A DNA stretch of 64,000 bases. Source: Streptomyces sp. HD (GTDB lineage Bacteria; Actinomycetota; Actinomycetes; Streptomycetales; Streptomycetaceae). The stretch spans positions 45,772-109,771 of the forward strand of contig NZ_JAQMYP010000035.1 of assembly GCF_028369295.1 (NCBI RefSeq), read 5' to 3'. The notes under the pieces are model-generated. The model saw only the letters and a program-made list of their open reading frames with translations. It was not told where the DNA came from and searched no databases. Position numbers and translations under genes: made by a program. Each line of letters opens with the position of its first letter. Positions within the stretch are counted from its first letter, which is position 1. Below, piece by piece: positions 35,099 to 43,221 of this stretch.

Positions 35099-35177
35099 CC
35101 ACGAGCCTTCGGTCACGAGCCTTGGCCACGAGCCCTCGGCTGCGTGCCTTTGGCCGCGAGCCCCGGTCGCGAGTGCG
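35098..35177 (+). repeat. degenerate 13-14-base tandem repeat after pfkA
   Basis: About six imperfect units of the form GCCACGAGCCTTCG follow the pfkA stop directly. They have diverged mainly by single substitutions. No function is evident. Confidence 0.6.
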
Positions 35178-35201
35178 CCCGCCCGGGGGCACGGGTTCCG
35201 C

Positions 35202-35954
35202 TCAGGGGCTGATCGCCTGGAGCGTCGTCCAGAAGCGGTCCACGATCCGGCTCAGGAACTCGCGGCCGGCCGCGCTGGAGTCACTGTTGTCGCCGCCCCA
35301 GCTCAGGGTCGCGGTCATCTGCCCCTGGTAGTCCTGGTGCAGCTCCTGGAGGGCGGTCTCCAGCGCGCGCCGGTCCAGGGGCACCATCTTGCCGACCGGT
35401 CGCACATACGCCTGCCAGCGCGTCGTCACGGCACTGCGCAGCAGGTCTGCGAGTTTCGCGTCGCGGCCCGTGACGGTGATGAAGTCCGGCAGCGACAGTC
35501 CGAGCAACTCGGCGAGGGCGGCGGACTGACGGTCCGTGCCGCGCCAGTCGTCGAGCTCCTCCATGCGGAGATAGGCGGGCAGGTCGTGCCCGACGGTACG
35601 GGCCACGTCCTCGGGCGCGAGACCCCGGGCGAGCCGGTGCTCACGCAAGGTCCGCGGCTTGCCGAGCAGCTCGCTGGGCGAGCACCACAACACCCCCGCG
35701 AGTGCGGTGAGTTCACCGCTGGTGGGGACAGCGAGCTCGCGCTCCCAGGCGATCACCAGGTCCTCGGTGACATAGGGGAGTCCGTACGAGGCGCGCATGC
35801 CGTACGCGACATGTTCGGGCCCCATGTTGAGGGCGGCCCGGAGCCTGCGGGCGGCGGGGGCGTCGAAAGGGGGAGTGGGTGGGGTCCGGCGGCTGGAGCG
35901 GTTGGGGTTGTTCGGCTGGTTCGGTTGGGCTGGGGGTCGGCGCACGGCCCACAA
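35202..35954 (-). CDS. XRE-family helix-turn-helix DNA-binding protein
   Basis: This 250-residue protein has a Pro/Asn-rich N-terminal tail (about 1-30). Two helix-turn-helix-like regions follow: GPEHVAYGMRASYGLPYVTE near 45 and LREHRLARGLAPEDVARTVG near 102. A helical C-terminal domain ends QMTATLSWGGDNSDSS. It probably regulates genes, but the target is unknown. The start may be TTG 35954 or GTG 35945. It is convergent with pfkA. Its position directly before the STAND genes makes local control possible but unproven. Confidence 0.75.
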   Translation of the reverse strand: MWAVRRPPAQPNQPNNPNRSSRRTPPTPPFDAPAARRLRAALNMGPEHVAYGMRASYGLPYVTEDLVIAWERELAVPTSGELTALAGVLWCSPSELLGKPRTLREHRLARGLAPEDVARTVGHDLPAYLRMEELDDWRGTDRQSAALAELLGLSLPDFITVTGRDAKLADLLRSAVTTRWQAYVRPVGKMVPLDRRALETALQELHQDYQGQMTATLSWGGDNSDSSAAGREFLSRIVDRFWTTLQAISP

Positions 35955-36321
35955 CGTAGGGCGGCCGGAGTGGGGTGACTACGGTCTGTTCGGCCAGGAT
36001 TACGGATTGTAGGAAGCTACGGCTACTGGTGGGTTCGTTGACGGGGGAGATCGTCCGCGGCGGTGGGACGGGCGGTGAGGGTGGTGGCGCCGGGATGGAG
36101 AGGGGGGCGGTCGCCGGGTGGTGGGGGTTGGCGAACGGCAAGGTCAAGAGGCATATTCGCGAGCGCTTCCTGATGACGATCTCTTGGTGGTTCATGACGG
36201 GAGTCCTGCGGTTTTCGGTCGTCTGAACGAACCCCGAAGAGGGGTGCGTCAGGTTCGATACCTCGGTCGGTCGCCGGGAGGCGGCTGAGGGGCGGCTCAA
36301 TCCCGACGTTGGGGGAGCCGT
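35955..36321. other. 367-base region without a supported gene
   Basis: This region lies between the XRE gene start and the end of the large STAND gene. It has a small hairpin ACCCC-GAAGA-GGGGT at 36231-36245 and one relatively AT-rich patch near 36150-36200 that could hold the XRE promoter. Short open frames here are Pro-rich shadows. Confidence 0.4.
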
Positions 36322-39102
36322 CTATTGGAAGGGCGGCATCGGGTGCGGCGGAGGCGTGGGAGGTTGGCCGAATTCGCGGGCCCGGTCACGGGTCATGGCG
36401 CCCTCGGTGTCGGCATCGGCCCGGTCGAAGGCGTCGGATGCGAGGAGGTAGTAGGACCCGGCCTCGGAGAATCGCTGCGCCCTCTCATGGCTCGCGGCAA
36501 GGTTTCGTAGGGTTTGGCCCACCTTGTACCAATCCTCGAACTCCCGGTGGATCTCAAGCGCCTTCCCGTAGGCCTCCGTCGCCTCCTCCGCCCGGCCGGT
36601 GTCCTGGAGCGTGAGACCGAGGTTGTTCCAGGCGATCGCCTCCCGGTGACGATCGCCCACCGTCCGGAACAGATCGCGGGCGTGGGTGTGGGCGTCGACC
36701 GCCTCCCCCGAGCGGCCGGCCTTGCGCAGCGCGTTGCCGAGGTTGTTCCATGCGGTGGCCTCGCGGAGCCGGTCACCGGCGGCCCGGAACAGGTCGCGGG
36801 CGCGGCCATGCGCCTCGACCGCCTCCTCGGCCCGGCCCGCCTCGCGCAGGACGCTGCCGAGCTTGGTCCAGGCAGCAGCCTCACCGAGCCGGTCGCCCGC
36901 ACGCCGCGCGGCGTGCCCGGCCGTACGGGCGATGGCGATCCCGTCGCTGAAGTACCGTCGGCAGCGCAGATACTCCGCCAGGCACAGGGCCAGCCCCACC
37001 GCCCGCCGCGCGTACCGCTCCTCTGCGGCCCACTCCACGGCCCCCACCAGCCCGGCCCGCTCCCCGTCCAGCCAGGCCAGCGCCTGCGCCCGGTCCCCGA
37101 AGCGCACCGGCTCCGGCCTTCCCGGCAGCCAGTGCAACCGGTCGTCCGCGATGTCCGCCCACCGCCAGTAGAACCCCAGCAGCCGCTCCCGAGCAGCCTC
37201 CCCCTCCTCCCGCAGACCCGGATCCCCGGCTGTCACGCCCACCCCGAACGCCCGCACCAGGTCGTGCAGCCGCCACCGCACATCCCCGCTCGCCGTATCC
37301 CCCTTCCCCGCATCCCTCTTGGCCCGCACGGCCGTGACGAGACATGCGGCGGCCAGGTCCTCCAGGACCCCCACCGCGGCATCCTCGTCGAGGCCCGCGA
37401 GGGCGGCCGCGGCCTCCGTACCGGTGTCGCTGCCGGGAGCGAGGGCGAGCAGACGCAACAGCCGGGCCTGGTCTTCCGGCAGCCGGCGGTACGACGTCTC
37501 CAGGACCGGGCGCAGGGCGAGAGAACGGCCGTACTGGTCCGTGCCCCGGCTGCCGTTGTCGAGGACGGACAGCGCGTCGCCGACCTTCTTGATGTCGGCG
37601 ACCAGGGTGGCGATCCCGCGGCTGCGGCGGCGGCGCAGCATCGCGGCGGCGATCTGGAGGGCGAGGGGCAGGTGGCCGCAGAGAACGGTCAGTTCACGCA
37701 GGGCCTGAGGCTCGCGGGAGGGGCGGTCGTCGTGCGGGTCGTTGCTGAGTGCCGTGGTCACGAGGGCGGTCGCCTCGTCCTCGGGGAGGGTCTCCAGGTC
37801 CACGATGTGCAGCGGGAGCGAGTCGGGGCGGTCGCGGGAGGTGATCAGGACGCGGTGGTGGCCGGAGCCGGGCAGGAGCCGCAGGAACTGGGGCGGGTCC
37901 GAGGCGTTGTCCAGCACCAGCAGCGTCCGGGCGCGGCGCTCGGCGAGATGCACCTGGTACGTGTCGTACTGGCGGGCCGTCGTCCTCGGCAGATCCGGGC
38001 CGCGTATGCCGAGGGCGTCGAGGAGGGCGAGGACCGCCTGGTCCGAGGTGACGGGGTTGTCGTCGTACCCGCGCAGATCGACGAAGAGCGTCCCGCCGGG
38101 GAACCAGCCCTTCGCCCGCGCCTGGTGAGCCGCCTCGATCGCCAGCGCCGTCTTGCCGATGCCGCCCATGCCGGTGAGCGCGGAGATGAGAAGCGGGCGG
38201 GCGGTGGCCGGGCCGTCGGCGGTGGGGTCGAGATGGGCGAGCAGCCGGTGCAGGTCCGCGGCCCGGCCGGTGAAACCGAGGGGGCGGGGCGGGAGGACGG
38301 TGGAGGCGGTGGGGACGGGGACGTGCGCCGGGCCCGCGGCCCCGGCCCGGTGGGGAGCGCGTGACGGAGGTGCCGTCTCCCTGGGCTCCAGTTCGCGGAG
38401 TACGGCGATCGCCGCGTCGGCGGCCCGCTCGGCGGCGTACCGCTGGGAACCCCGCGCTTCCGCCTGCGCCTTGCCGGCGTCCGCCCGGTCGCTGATGCCC
38501 CGGATGATCAATGCGCCCGCCCTGCCGGCGAGATGGGCCGCGTGGGCCACCCCCGACCCCTCCATCTCGATGGCTACGGCGTCGTTGAAGTGCTCCCGGA
38601 TGCGGTGGGCGAGGGGCGAGTCCGCGTCGGACAGGACGACGTCGCCCGCGGCGATCGGCTTGAAGTGGACGTGCGGTACGCCGCGCAGGGCCTGGCGGGC
38701 CGCCGAGTCGAGGTGGTGCGGGGCCGGCCAGGTCAGCGGGCGGTCGAGGAAGCCGTCGGGGGTCTCCTTGCCGCCGTGAATCGCGTACACCTTCGTGGCG
38801 ACGACCACGTCACCGAGCGCGATGTCCTCCTTGAGGGCGCCCGCCACGCCGACGAAGAGGACCGCTTGTGGGGCGAACCAGGTCAGCACCCGCTCGGTGA
38901 GGGTGGCTGCGGTGAGCGTGCCCTCGCCCAGTTCCAGAAGGGCGACCCACCAGGGTGTTCCGGGAAGCCGGCCGACTTCGGCACGGGTGCCGTAGTAGGG
39001 GTGCACGCGGGTCTCGGTGGCCGGGAGGTGGTCGCGGACCGCCCGGTATTCGAGGGGGAGGGCGGTGAGTACGGCGATGGTGGGGGCGGTGGTGGGCACC
39101 AT
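36322..39102 (-). CDS. PNP-NB-ARC-TPR STAND (NLR-like) protein
   Basis: This 926-residue protein has three parts. Residues 1-245 are a purine/uridine phosphorylase-family nucleosidase domain (IAVLTALPLEYRAVRDHL; VGVAGALKEDIALGDVV; AIEMEGSG with Glu181; RGISDRAD with Asp205, matching the catalytic Glu and Asp of MTA/SAH nucleosidase). Residues about 272-560 are an NB-ARC ATPase (Walker A TGMGGIGKTAL near 310-320; TLLVLDNASDP Walker B; VLITSRDR; CGHLPLAL). A winged-helix region and about five TPR units (AAAWTKLGSVLREAGRAEEA type) follow. This is the layout of NLR-like sensors, where TPRs detect a trigger, the ATPase oligomerises and the effector acts, here perhaps by destroying a nucleotide pool. 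ATG 39102 has no Shine-Dalgarno site. Confidence 0.88.
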   Translation of the reverse strand: MVPTTAPTIAVLTALPLEYRAVRDHLPATETRVHPYYGTRAEVGRLPGTPWWVALLELGEGTLTAATLTERVLTWFAPQAVLFVGVAGALKEDIALGDVVVATKVYAIHGGKETPDGFLDRPLTWPAPHHLDSAARQALRGVPHVHFKPIAAGDVVLSDADSPLAHRIREHFNDAVAIEMEGSGVAHAAHLAGRAGALIIRGISDRADAGKAQAEARGSQRYAAERAADAAIAVLRELEPRETAPPSRAPHRAGAAGPAHVPVPTASTVLPPRPLGFTGRAADLHRLLAHLDPTADGPATARPLLISALTGMGGIGKTALAIEAAHQARAKGWFPGGTLFVDLRGYDDNPVTSDQAVLALLDALGIRGPDLPRTTARQYDTYQVHLAERRARTLLVLDNASDPPQFLRLLPGSGHHRVLITSRDRPDSLPLHIVDLETLPEDEATALVTTALSNDPHDDRPSREPQALRELTVLCGHLPLALQIAAAMLRRRRSRGIATLVADIKKVGDALSVLDNGSRGTDQYGRSLALRPVLETSYRRLPEDQARLLRLLALAPGSDTGTEAAAALAGLDEDAAVGVLEDLAAACLVTAVRAKRDAGKGDTASGDVRWRLHDLVRAFGVGVTAGDPGLREEGEAARERLLGFYWRWADIADDRLHWLPGRPEPVRFGDRAQALAWLDGERAGLVGAVEWAAEERYARRAVGLALCLAEYLRCRRYFSDGIAIARTAGHAARRAGDRLGEAAAWTKLGSVLREAGRAEEAVEAHGRARDLFRAAGDRLREATAWNNLGNALRKAGRSGEAVDAHTHARDLFRTVGDRHREAIAWNNLGLTLQDTGRAEEATEAYGKALEIHREFEDWYKVGQTLRNLAASHERAQRFSEAGSYYLLASDAFDRADADTEGAMTRDRAREFGQPPTPPPHPMPPFQ

Positions 39103-39107
39103 TTCAC

Positions 39108-39122
39108 GGTACTGCCAAGTGG
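39108..39122. promoter_or_regulatory. shared 15-base element, copy 1
   Basis: GGTACTGCCAAGTGG lies 6-20 bases upstream of the PNP-STAND start, in the region it shares with the divergent STAND gene. An identical element precedes the other PNP gene at 47615. On the sense strand it reads CCACTTGGCAGTACC, and TACCnT may serve as a -10 box. Confidence 0.6.
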
Positions 39123-39203
39123 GCTGGTCGCAGCGGGAGTTGGGTGGTTGATGAGGGCGTACCTTGTTGGCAGGCCGGGTTCGGCGGCGGTGCGGGGGCG
39201 GCG

Positions 39204-41381
39204 ATGGACGACGAGGACGACGGGCGGTACGGCGGGGATCATCTCGACTTTCGGGGAGCGGAGTTCAAGGGGCTCGTAGTCGCGCACGGGACCATTCACC
39301 AGCACGCCGCCGCGCCCACCGCCCTGGACGCCCTGCCCGCTCGGGTGACCGGGTTCGCCGGACGGGGGACTGAGCTGGGACGACTCCTTGACGCGTTCGA
39401 CCCTTCAGGTGCCGGTGCCGGTGCCGGTGCCGGTGCCGGTGCCGGTGCCGGTGCCGGTGGCGGTGGCGGTGGCGGGTCGGGGCCGGTCGCCGCGCTGTCC
39501 GGGACCGGCGGCATCGGCAAGACCGCGCTCGCGGTGGAGGCGGCTCACGAGGCGTGTGCGAGGGGATGGTTTCCGGGCGGGGTGCTCTTCCTGGACCTGC
39601 ACGGGTACGACGACGATCCCGTCACTGGCGAGCAGGCGCTGGAGGCGTTGCTCCGGGCGCTCGGTGTGGAGCCGGAGCACATTCCGGTACGGGCGGACGA
39701 GCGCGGCGCGTTGTACAGGTCGCTCCTGGCGCAACGGGGGCGGGAGCACGGAGCGGTGCTGGTGATGGCCGACAATGCCTCCGCTCCGGATCAGGTGCGA
39801 CCGCTGCTGCCCGGGGACGCACGGCATCGCCTCCTGGTGACCTCGCGCGGCCGGCTTCCCCAACTGGGCGCGCGAATGGTGGCGTTGGCCGAGCTGACGC
39901 CGGGCGAGGCGCACGAGCTCCTCGACCGCGCCCTGCGCATCGCGGACCCGGACGACAGCCGGGTCGCCGACGAGCGCGATGCGGCCATGGACGTCGCCGC
40001 TCGCTGCGGGCACCTGCCGCTCGCCCTCCAGCTCGCGGCGGCGCTGCTGGTGCTGGACCCGGAGAAGGCCGTCGCCGAGCTCGCGGCCCAGCTCGCCGAG
40101 TTCCGTGACCCCCTGCACGGCCTCGACGACGGTGACCCCAGGGTTCGGGCCGCCTTCGGCCTGTCGTACCGGCGACTGCCGCCCGAGCAGGCCCGGTTGC
40201 TGCGCTTGCTGGCCCTCGTTCCGGGCGCCGAGGTCACCACTGCGGCCGTGACTGCCCTGACCGGGGACGAGGTCCCGCCGACCGGCACCTTGGACGCGCT
40301 GGCCCGCGCTCACCTTGTCGAGCGGGGGAGCGAGGACGGGCGGTGGCGGCTGCACGACCTGGTGCGGGTGTGCGGTGTGGGGGTGGTGGCGGGAGAGACG
40401 GATCTGCGGGAGGAGGGAGAGGCGGCGCGGGAGCGATTGCTGGAGTTCTATCTGCGGTGGGCGGGTGCGGCGGACGCACGGTTGCGCTGGATCCCGGGGA
40501 ATCCGGAGCCGGAGCGGTTCGCGGACCGGGGGCAGGCGCTGGCGTGGCTGGACGCGGAGCGTGCGGGGCTGGTGGCGGCGGTGCAGTGGGCGAGCGACGA
40601 GCGGCACGTGCGAAAGGCGGTGGTGCTGGCCGCAAGTCTGGCGGTGTACCTGCTGTGGCGGCGGTACTTCGATGACGGGATCACCGTCGGCCATGCTGCC
40701 CGAGCAGTCGCCCACGGCGCCGGAGAGCGACGCAGTGAGGCCATCGCGTGGAACAACCTCGGACTGGTGCTGAGGGAGGCGGGCCGGCTGGAGGAGACGA
40801 TCGACGCCCACACCCACGCCCGCGACCTGTTCCAGAGCACCGGGGACCGGCACGGTGACGCCGTCGCGCGGGACCATCTCGGCCTGGCATTGCGGGAGGC
40901 GGGCCGGGTGGAGGAGGCGATCGACGCCCACACCCGGGCGTGCGAGCTGTTCCGGAGTGTCGGGGACCGTCACCGGGAGGCCATCGCGTGGAACCACCTC
41001 GGCGTTGCCCTGTGGGCGGCGGGCCGGGCGGACGAGGCGATCGACGCCCACACCCGTTCACGCGACCTGTGCCGGGCCGTCGGAGACCGCCACCGCGAGG
41101 CGGACGCGTGGAACAACCTCGGCGTCATCCTGCGGGAGGCCGGGCGGACGGGGGAGGCCATCGAGGCGGGTGGCAAAGCGCTGGAGGTGTACCGCGAGTT
41201 CGAGGACTGGTACCGGGCGGGCCAGACCCTGCAGAACCTGGGCTCGGCCCACAAACAAGCCCGTCACCCTGCCGAAGCCCGCGCCCACTACCTCCAGGCG
41301 GCCGACGCCTTCACCCGCGCCGACGCCGCTCACAAAGCCGCCGAGGCCCGCACCGCCGCAGCCGGCCTCCTCACCCCTTGA
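39204..41381 (+). CDS. NB-ARC-TPR STAND protein with N-terminal amyloid-like signalling motif
   Basis: This 725-residue protein has no enzymatic effector. The N-terminus (residues 12-34) reads DHLDFRGAEFKGLVVAHG and then TIHQH, close to the C-terminal motif of the PNP protein encoded at 46749. After a linker come an NB-ARC domain (Walker A GTGGIGKTAL, Walker B AVLVMADNAS, CGHLPLAL), a winged helix, and four or five 40-residue TPRs (REAIAWNNLGLVLREAGRLEE type). A Gly-Ala/Gly tract sits just before the P-loop. It probably recruits a separate effector through the N-terminal motif. A start at GTG 39144, with a GGGAG site, would add 20 residues. It overlaps the convergent permease gene by 11 bases. 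Confidence 0.85.
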   Translation: MDDEDDGRYGGDHLDFRGAEFKGLVVAHGTIHQHAAAPTALDALPARVTGFAGRGTELGRLLDAFDPSGAGAGAGAGAGAGAGAGGGGGGGSGPVAALSGTGGIGKTALAVEAAHEACARGWFPGGVLFLDLHGYDDDPVTGEQALEALLRALGVEPEHIPVRADERGALYRSLLAQRGREHGAVLVMADNASAPDQVRPLLPGDARHRLLVTSRGRLPQLGARMVALAELTPGEAHELLDRALRIADPDDSRVADERDAAMDVAARCGHLPLALQLAAALLVLDPEKAVAELAAQLAEFRDPLHGLDDGDPRVRAAFGLSYRRLPPEQARLLRLLALVPGAEVTTAAVTALTGDEVPPTGTLDALARAHLVERGSEDGRWRLHDLVRVCGVGVVAGETDLREEGEAARERLLEFYLRWAGAADARLRWIPGNPEPERFADRGQALAWLDAERAGLVAAVQWASDERHVRKAVVLAASLAVYLLWRRYFDDGITVGHAARAVAHGAGERRSEAIAWNNLGLVLREAGRLEETIDAHTHARDLFQSTGDRHGDAVARDHLGLALREAGRVEEAIDAHTRACELFRSVGDRHREAIAWNHLGVALWAAGRADEAIDAHTRSRDLCRAVGDRHREADAWNNLGVILREAGRTGEAIEAGGKALEVYREFEDWYRAGQTLQNLGSAHKQARHPAEARAHYLQAADAFTRADAAHKAAEARTAAAGLLTP
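39408..39473 (+). repeat. hexanucleotide tandem repeat inside the STAND gene
   Basis: Eight perfect copies of GGTGCC (39408-39455) are followed by three of GGTGGC (39456-39473). They encode eight Gly-Ala pairs then a Gly run, immediately upstream of the P-loop strand. Replication slippage would change length in frame. Confidence 0.95.
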
Positions 41382-42219
41382 CCGCCCCACCCAACGCAAA
41401 CCCCCCACCCAACCGCCTCGCCACCAGCACATAAAGCAAAATCACCGGCGTCGAGTAAATGATCGAGAACGCGGCCAGCTGCCCGTAAACCACAGTCCCC
41501 CGATTCCCGAAGAACTCATTGATGCTCACAGCCGCAGGCATCTGATCCGGCGTGAGCAGCAACATGAACGGCACAAAGAAGTTCCCCCACATCATCACGA
41601 ACGAGAACACCGTCACCACCGCCACCCCGGGCCCCATCAGCGGCAACACGATCCGCACCAGTGACTGGAGCGACGACGCCCCGTCCGTCCAGGCCGCCTC
41701 CTCCAGCTCCTTCGGCACGCCGTCCATGAAGTTCTTCATCAGCCAGATGGCGAACGGCAATTGAGAAGCCGCGAAGAAGAAGATCGTGCCCTGCATGGTG
41801 TCGATCAGATTCACCTGCACGAACAACGCGTACACCGGCACCATGATCGCCGTGATCGGCAGACTCGTCGCGAAGAGAATCGTGAGCAGGAACGGCCGGT
41901 TGAAGCGCGACCGGAACCGCGACAGCGGATACGCGGCCAGCGCCGCGCACGCCACCGTCAGCGCCGTCCCGCCGCCGCACAGGAGCAGGCTGTTCAGCAG
42001 CGGCGTGAACGTGATGTCCGGGGTCAGGACGGCGTCGAAGTTGTCCAGGGTCACGCCGTCGGGGAGCTTCACCTGAAGCCCCGCGTCCGTGTCCAGCGCG
42101 GAGAGGACCACCCACGCCAACGGCAGCGCGAAGGCCACGGCCACCGCCAGCAGACCCGCGTCGGCGGCCAGGCGATGAGTGGTGCGTCGGGAGGAAGGAG
42201 TACGGGGCGTCCGGGACAT
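41371..42219 (-). CDS. carbohydrate ABC transporter permease (MalG type)
   Basis: This 282-residue inner-membrane permease has six predicted helices. The cytoplasmic EAA loop reads EEAAWTDGASSLQSLVRIVLP. It is the MalG-like partner in the three-gene sugar importer encoded here. ATG 42219 has a GGAGG site; the open frame further upstream lies inside the next gene. Its end overlaps the convergent STAND gene. No ATPase gene is nearby, so a shared MsiK-type ATPase is likely, as is usual in Streptomyces. Confidence 0.93.
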   Translation of the reverse strand: MSRTPRTPSSRRTTHRLAADAGLLAVAVAFALPLAWVVLSALDTDAGLQVKLPDGVTLDNFDAVLTPDITFTPLLNSLLLCGGGTALTVACAALAAYPLSRFRSRFNRPFLLTILFATSLPITAIMVPVYALFVQVNLIDTMQGTIFFFAASQLPFAIWLMKNFMDGVPKELEEAAWTDGASSLQSLVRIVLPLMGPGVAVVTVFSFVMMWGNFFVPFMLLLTPDQMPAAVSINEFFGNRGTVVYGQLAAFSIIYSTPVILLYVLVARRLGGGFALGGAVKG

Positions 42220-42224
42220 GGGTG

Positions 42225-43199
42225 TCAGACCTCCGTTCGCAGCAGACGCAGATAGACCACAGAGAACAGCGACCCCACCACCAGAAGCAGCAGGGCCACC
42301 GCGGTGCCGTAGCCGATCATGCTCTTCTGGAACGCCTCCTCGTACATGAACAGCGGCAGCGTCTGGCTCTTGCCGCCCGGGCCGCCCCTGGTCATCACCC
42401 AGATGAGCCCGAACACCGACAGCGTCTGAAGGGTGATCAGCATCAGGTTGGTGCCGATCGAACGGCGGATCATCGGGAGCGTGATGTGCCACATCCGGCG
42501 CCAGCCGCCGGCGCCGTCGACCTCGGCCGCCTCCGTGATCTCCTTCGGGATCTCGTTCAGCGCCGCCGAGTAGACGAGCATCGAGAAGGCCGTACCCCGC
42601 CAGACGTTCGCGAAGGACACCGCCAGGATCGGGAGGGTGAACAGCCAGTTCTGGGTGGGGAGTTGGAGCCAGTCCAGGATGGCGTTCAGGGTGCCCTCGC
42701 GGCGGAAGAAGGCGTAGAGGAGGAAGCCCGCGACGACCTCCGGCAGGACCCACGCGGTGATGACGATGCCGCCGACCAGCGTGCGGATCGGCTTCGACGC
42801 ACGCTGCATCAGGGCGGCCAGCGCCAGGCCCAGGGTGTTCTGGCCGAGCAGCGCCGAGATGACGGTGAAGACGAGCGTCAGCCAGACCGCGTTGACGAAC
42901 GCCTCGTCGCCGAACGCCGTACGGAAGTTGTCGAGGCCGACGAACGAGTCTTCGGCCTGGCCGGTCAGCTGGAGGTCGGTGAAGGCGATGTAGGCGCAGT
43001 ACGCGATCGGGCCGGCCAGGAAGAGGACGAGGAGGACCAGGGCGGGGGAGACGGGGAGGGCGCGGGCGAGGGTGCGGTGAAGCGGGGCGTGAGGGTGGGG
43101 GCGAGCACGAGTGTGGGAGGTAGGGAGTGAAGTTAGCGGGCCCGAGGGGGACTTGCCGGTCGTCGGGCCCGTTGCGTCGTGCGGTGCTTCGGCGGTCAT
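42225..43199 (-). CDS. carbohydrate ABC transporter permease (MalF type)
   Basis: This 324-residue permease has a Pro/His-rich N-terminal tail and six membrane helices (first LVSPALVLLVLFLAG-like near 50). The EAA loop reads ITEAAEVDGAGGWRRMWHITLP. It forms the membrane channel with the MalG-type permease, whose gene starts six bases downstream. It lies 22 bases after the binding-protein gene, so the three are one operon. Confidence 0.93.
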   Translation of the reverse strand: MTAEAPHDATGPTTGKSPSGPLTSLPTSHTRARPHPHAPLHRTLARALPVSPALVLLVLFLAGPIAYCAYIAFTDLQLTGQAEDSFVGLDNFRTAFGDEAFVNAVWLTLVFTVISALLGQNTLGLALAALMQRASKPIRTLVGGIVITAWVLPEVVAGFLLYAFFRREGTLNAILDWLQLPTQNWLFTLPILAVSFANVWRGTAFSMLVYSAALNEIPKEITEAAEVDGAGGWRRMWHITLPMIRRSIGTNLMLITLQTLSVFGLIWVMTRGGPGGKSQTLPLFMYEEAFQKSMIGYGTAVALLLLVVGSLFSVVYLRLLRTEV

Positions 43200-43221
43200 G
43201 GGCGGTCGTCCTCGCCGTCTT

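Noticed and set aside
35713..36300. Open frame on the minus strand starting MNHQEIVIRKRS near 36193
   Set aside because: It has a weak ribosome site, soon becomes Pro-rich low complexity, and runs through the XRE gene in another frame.
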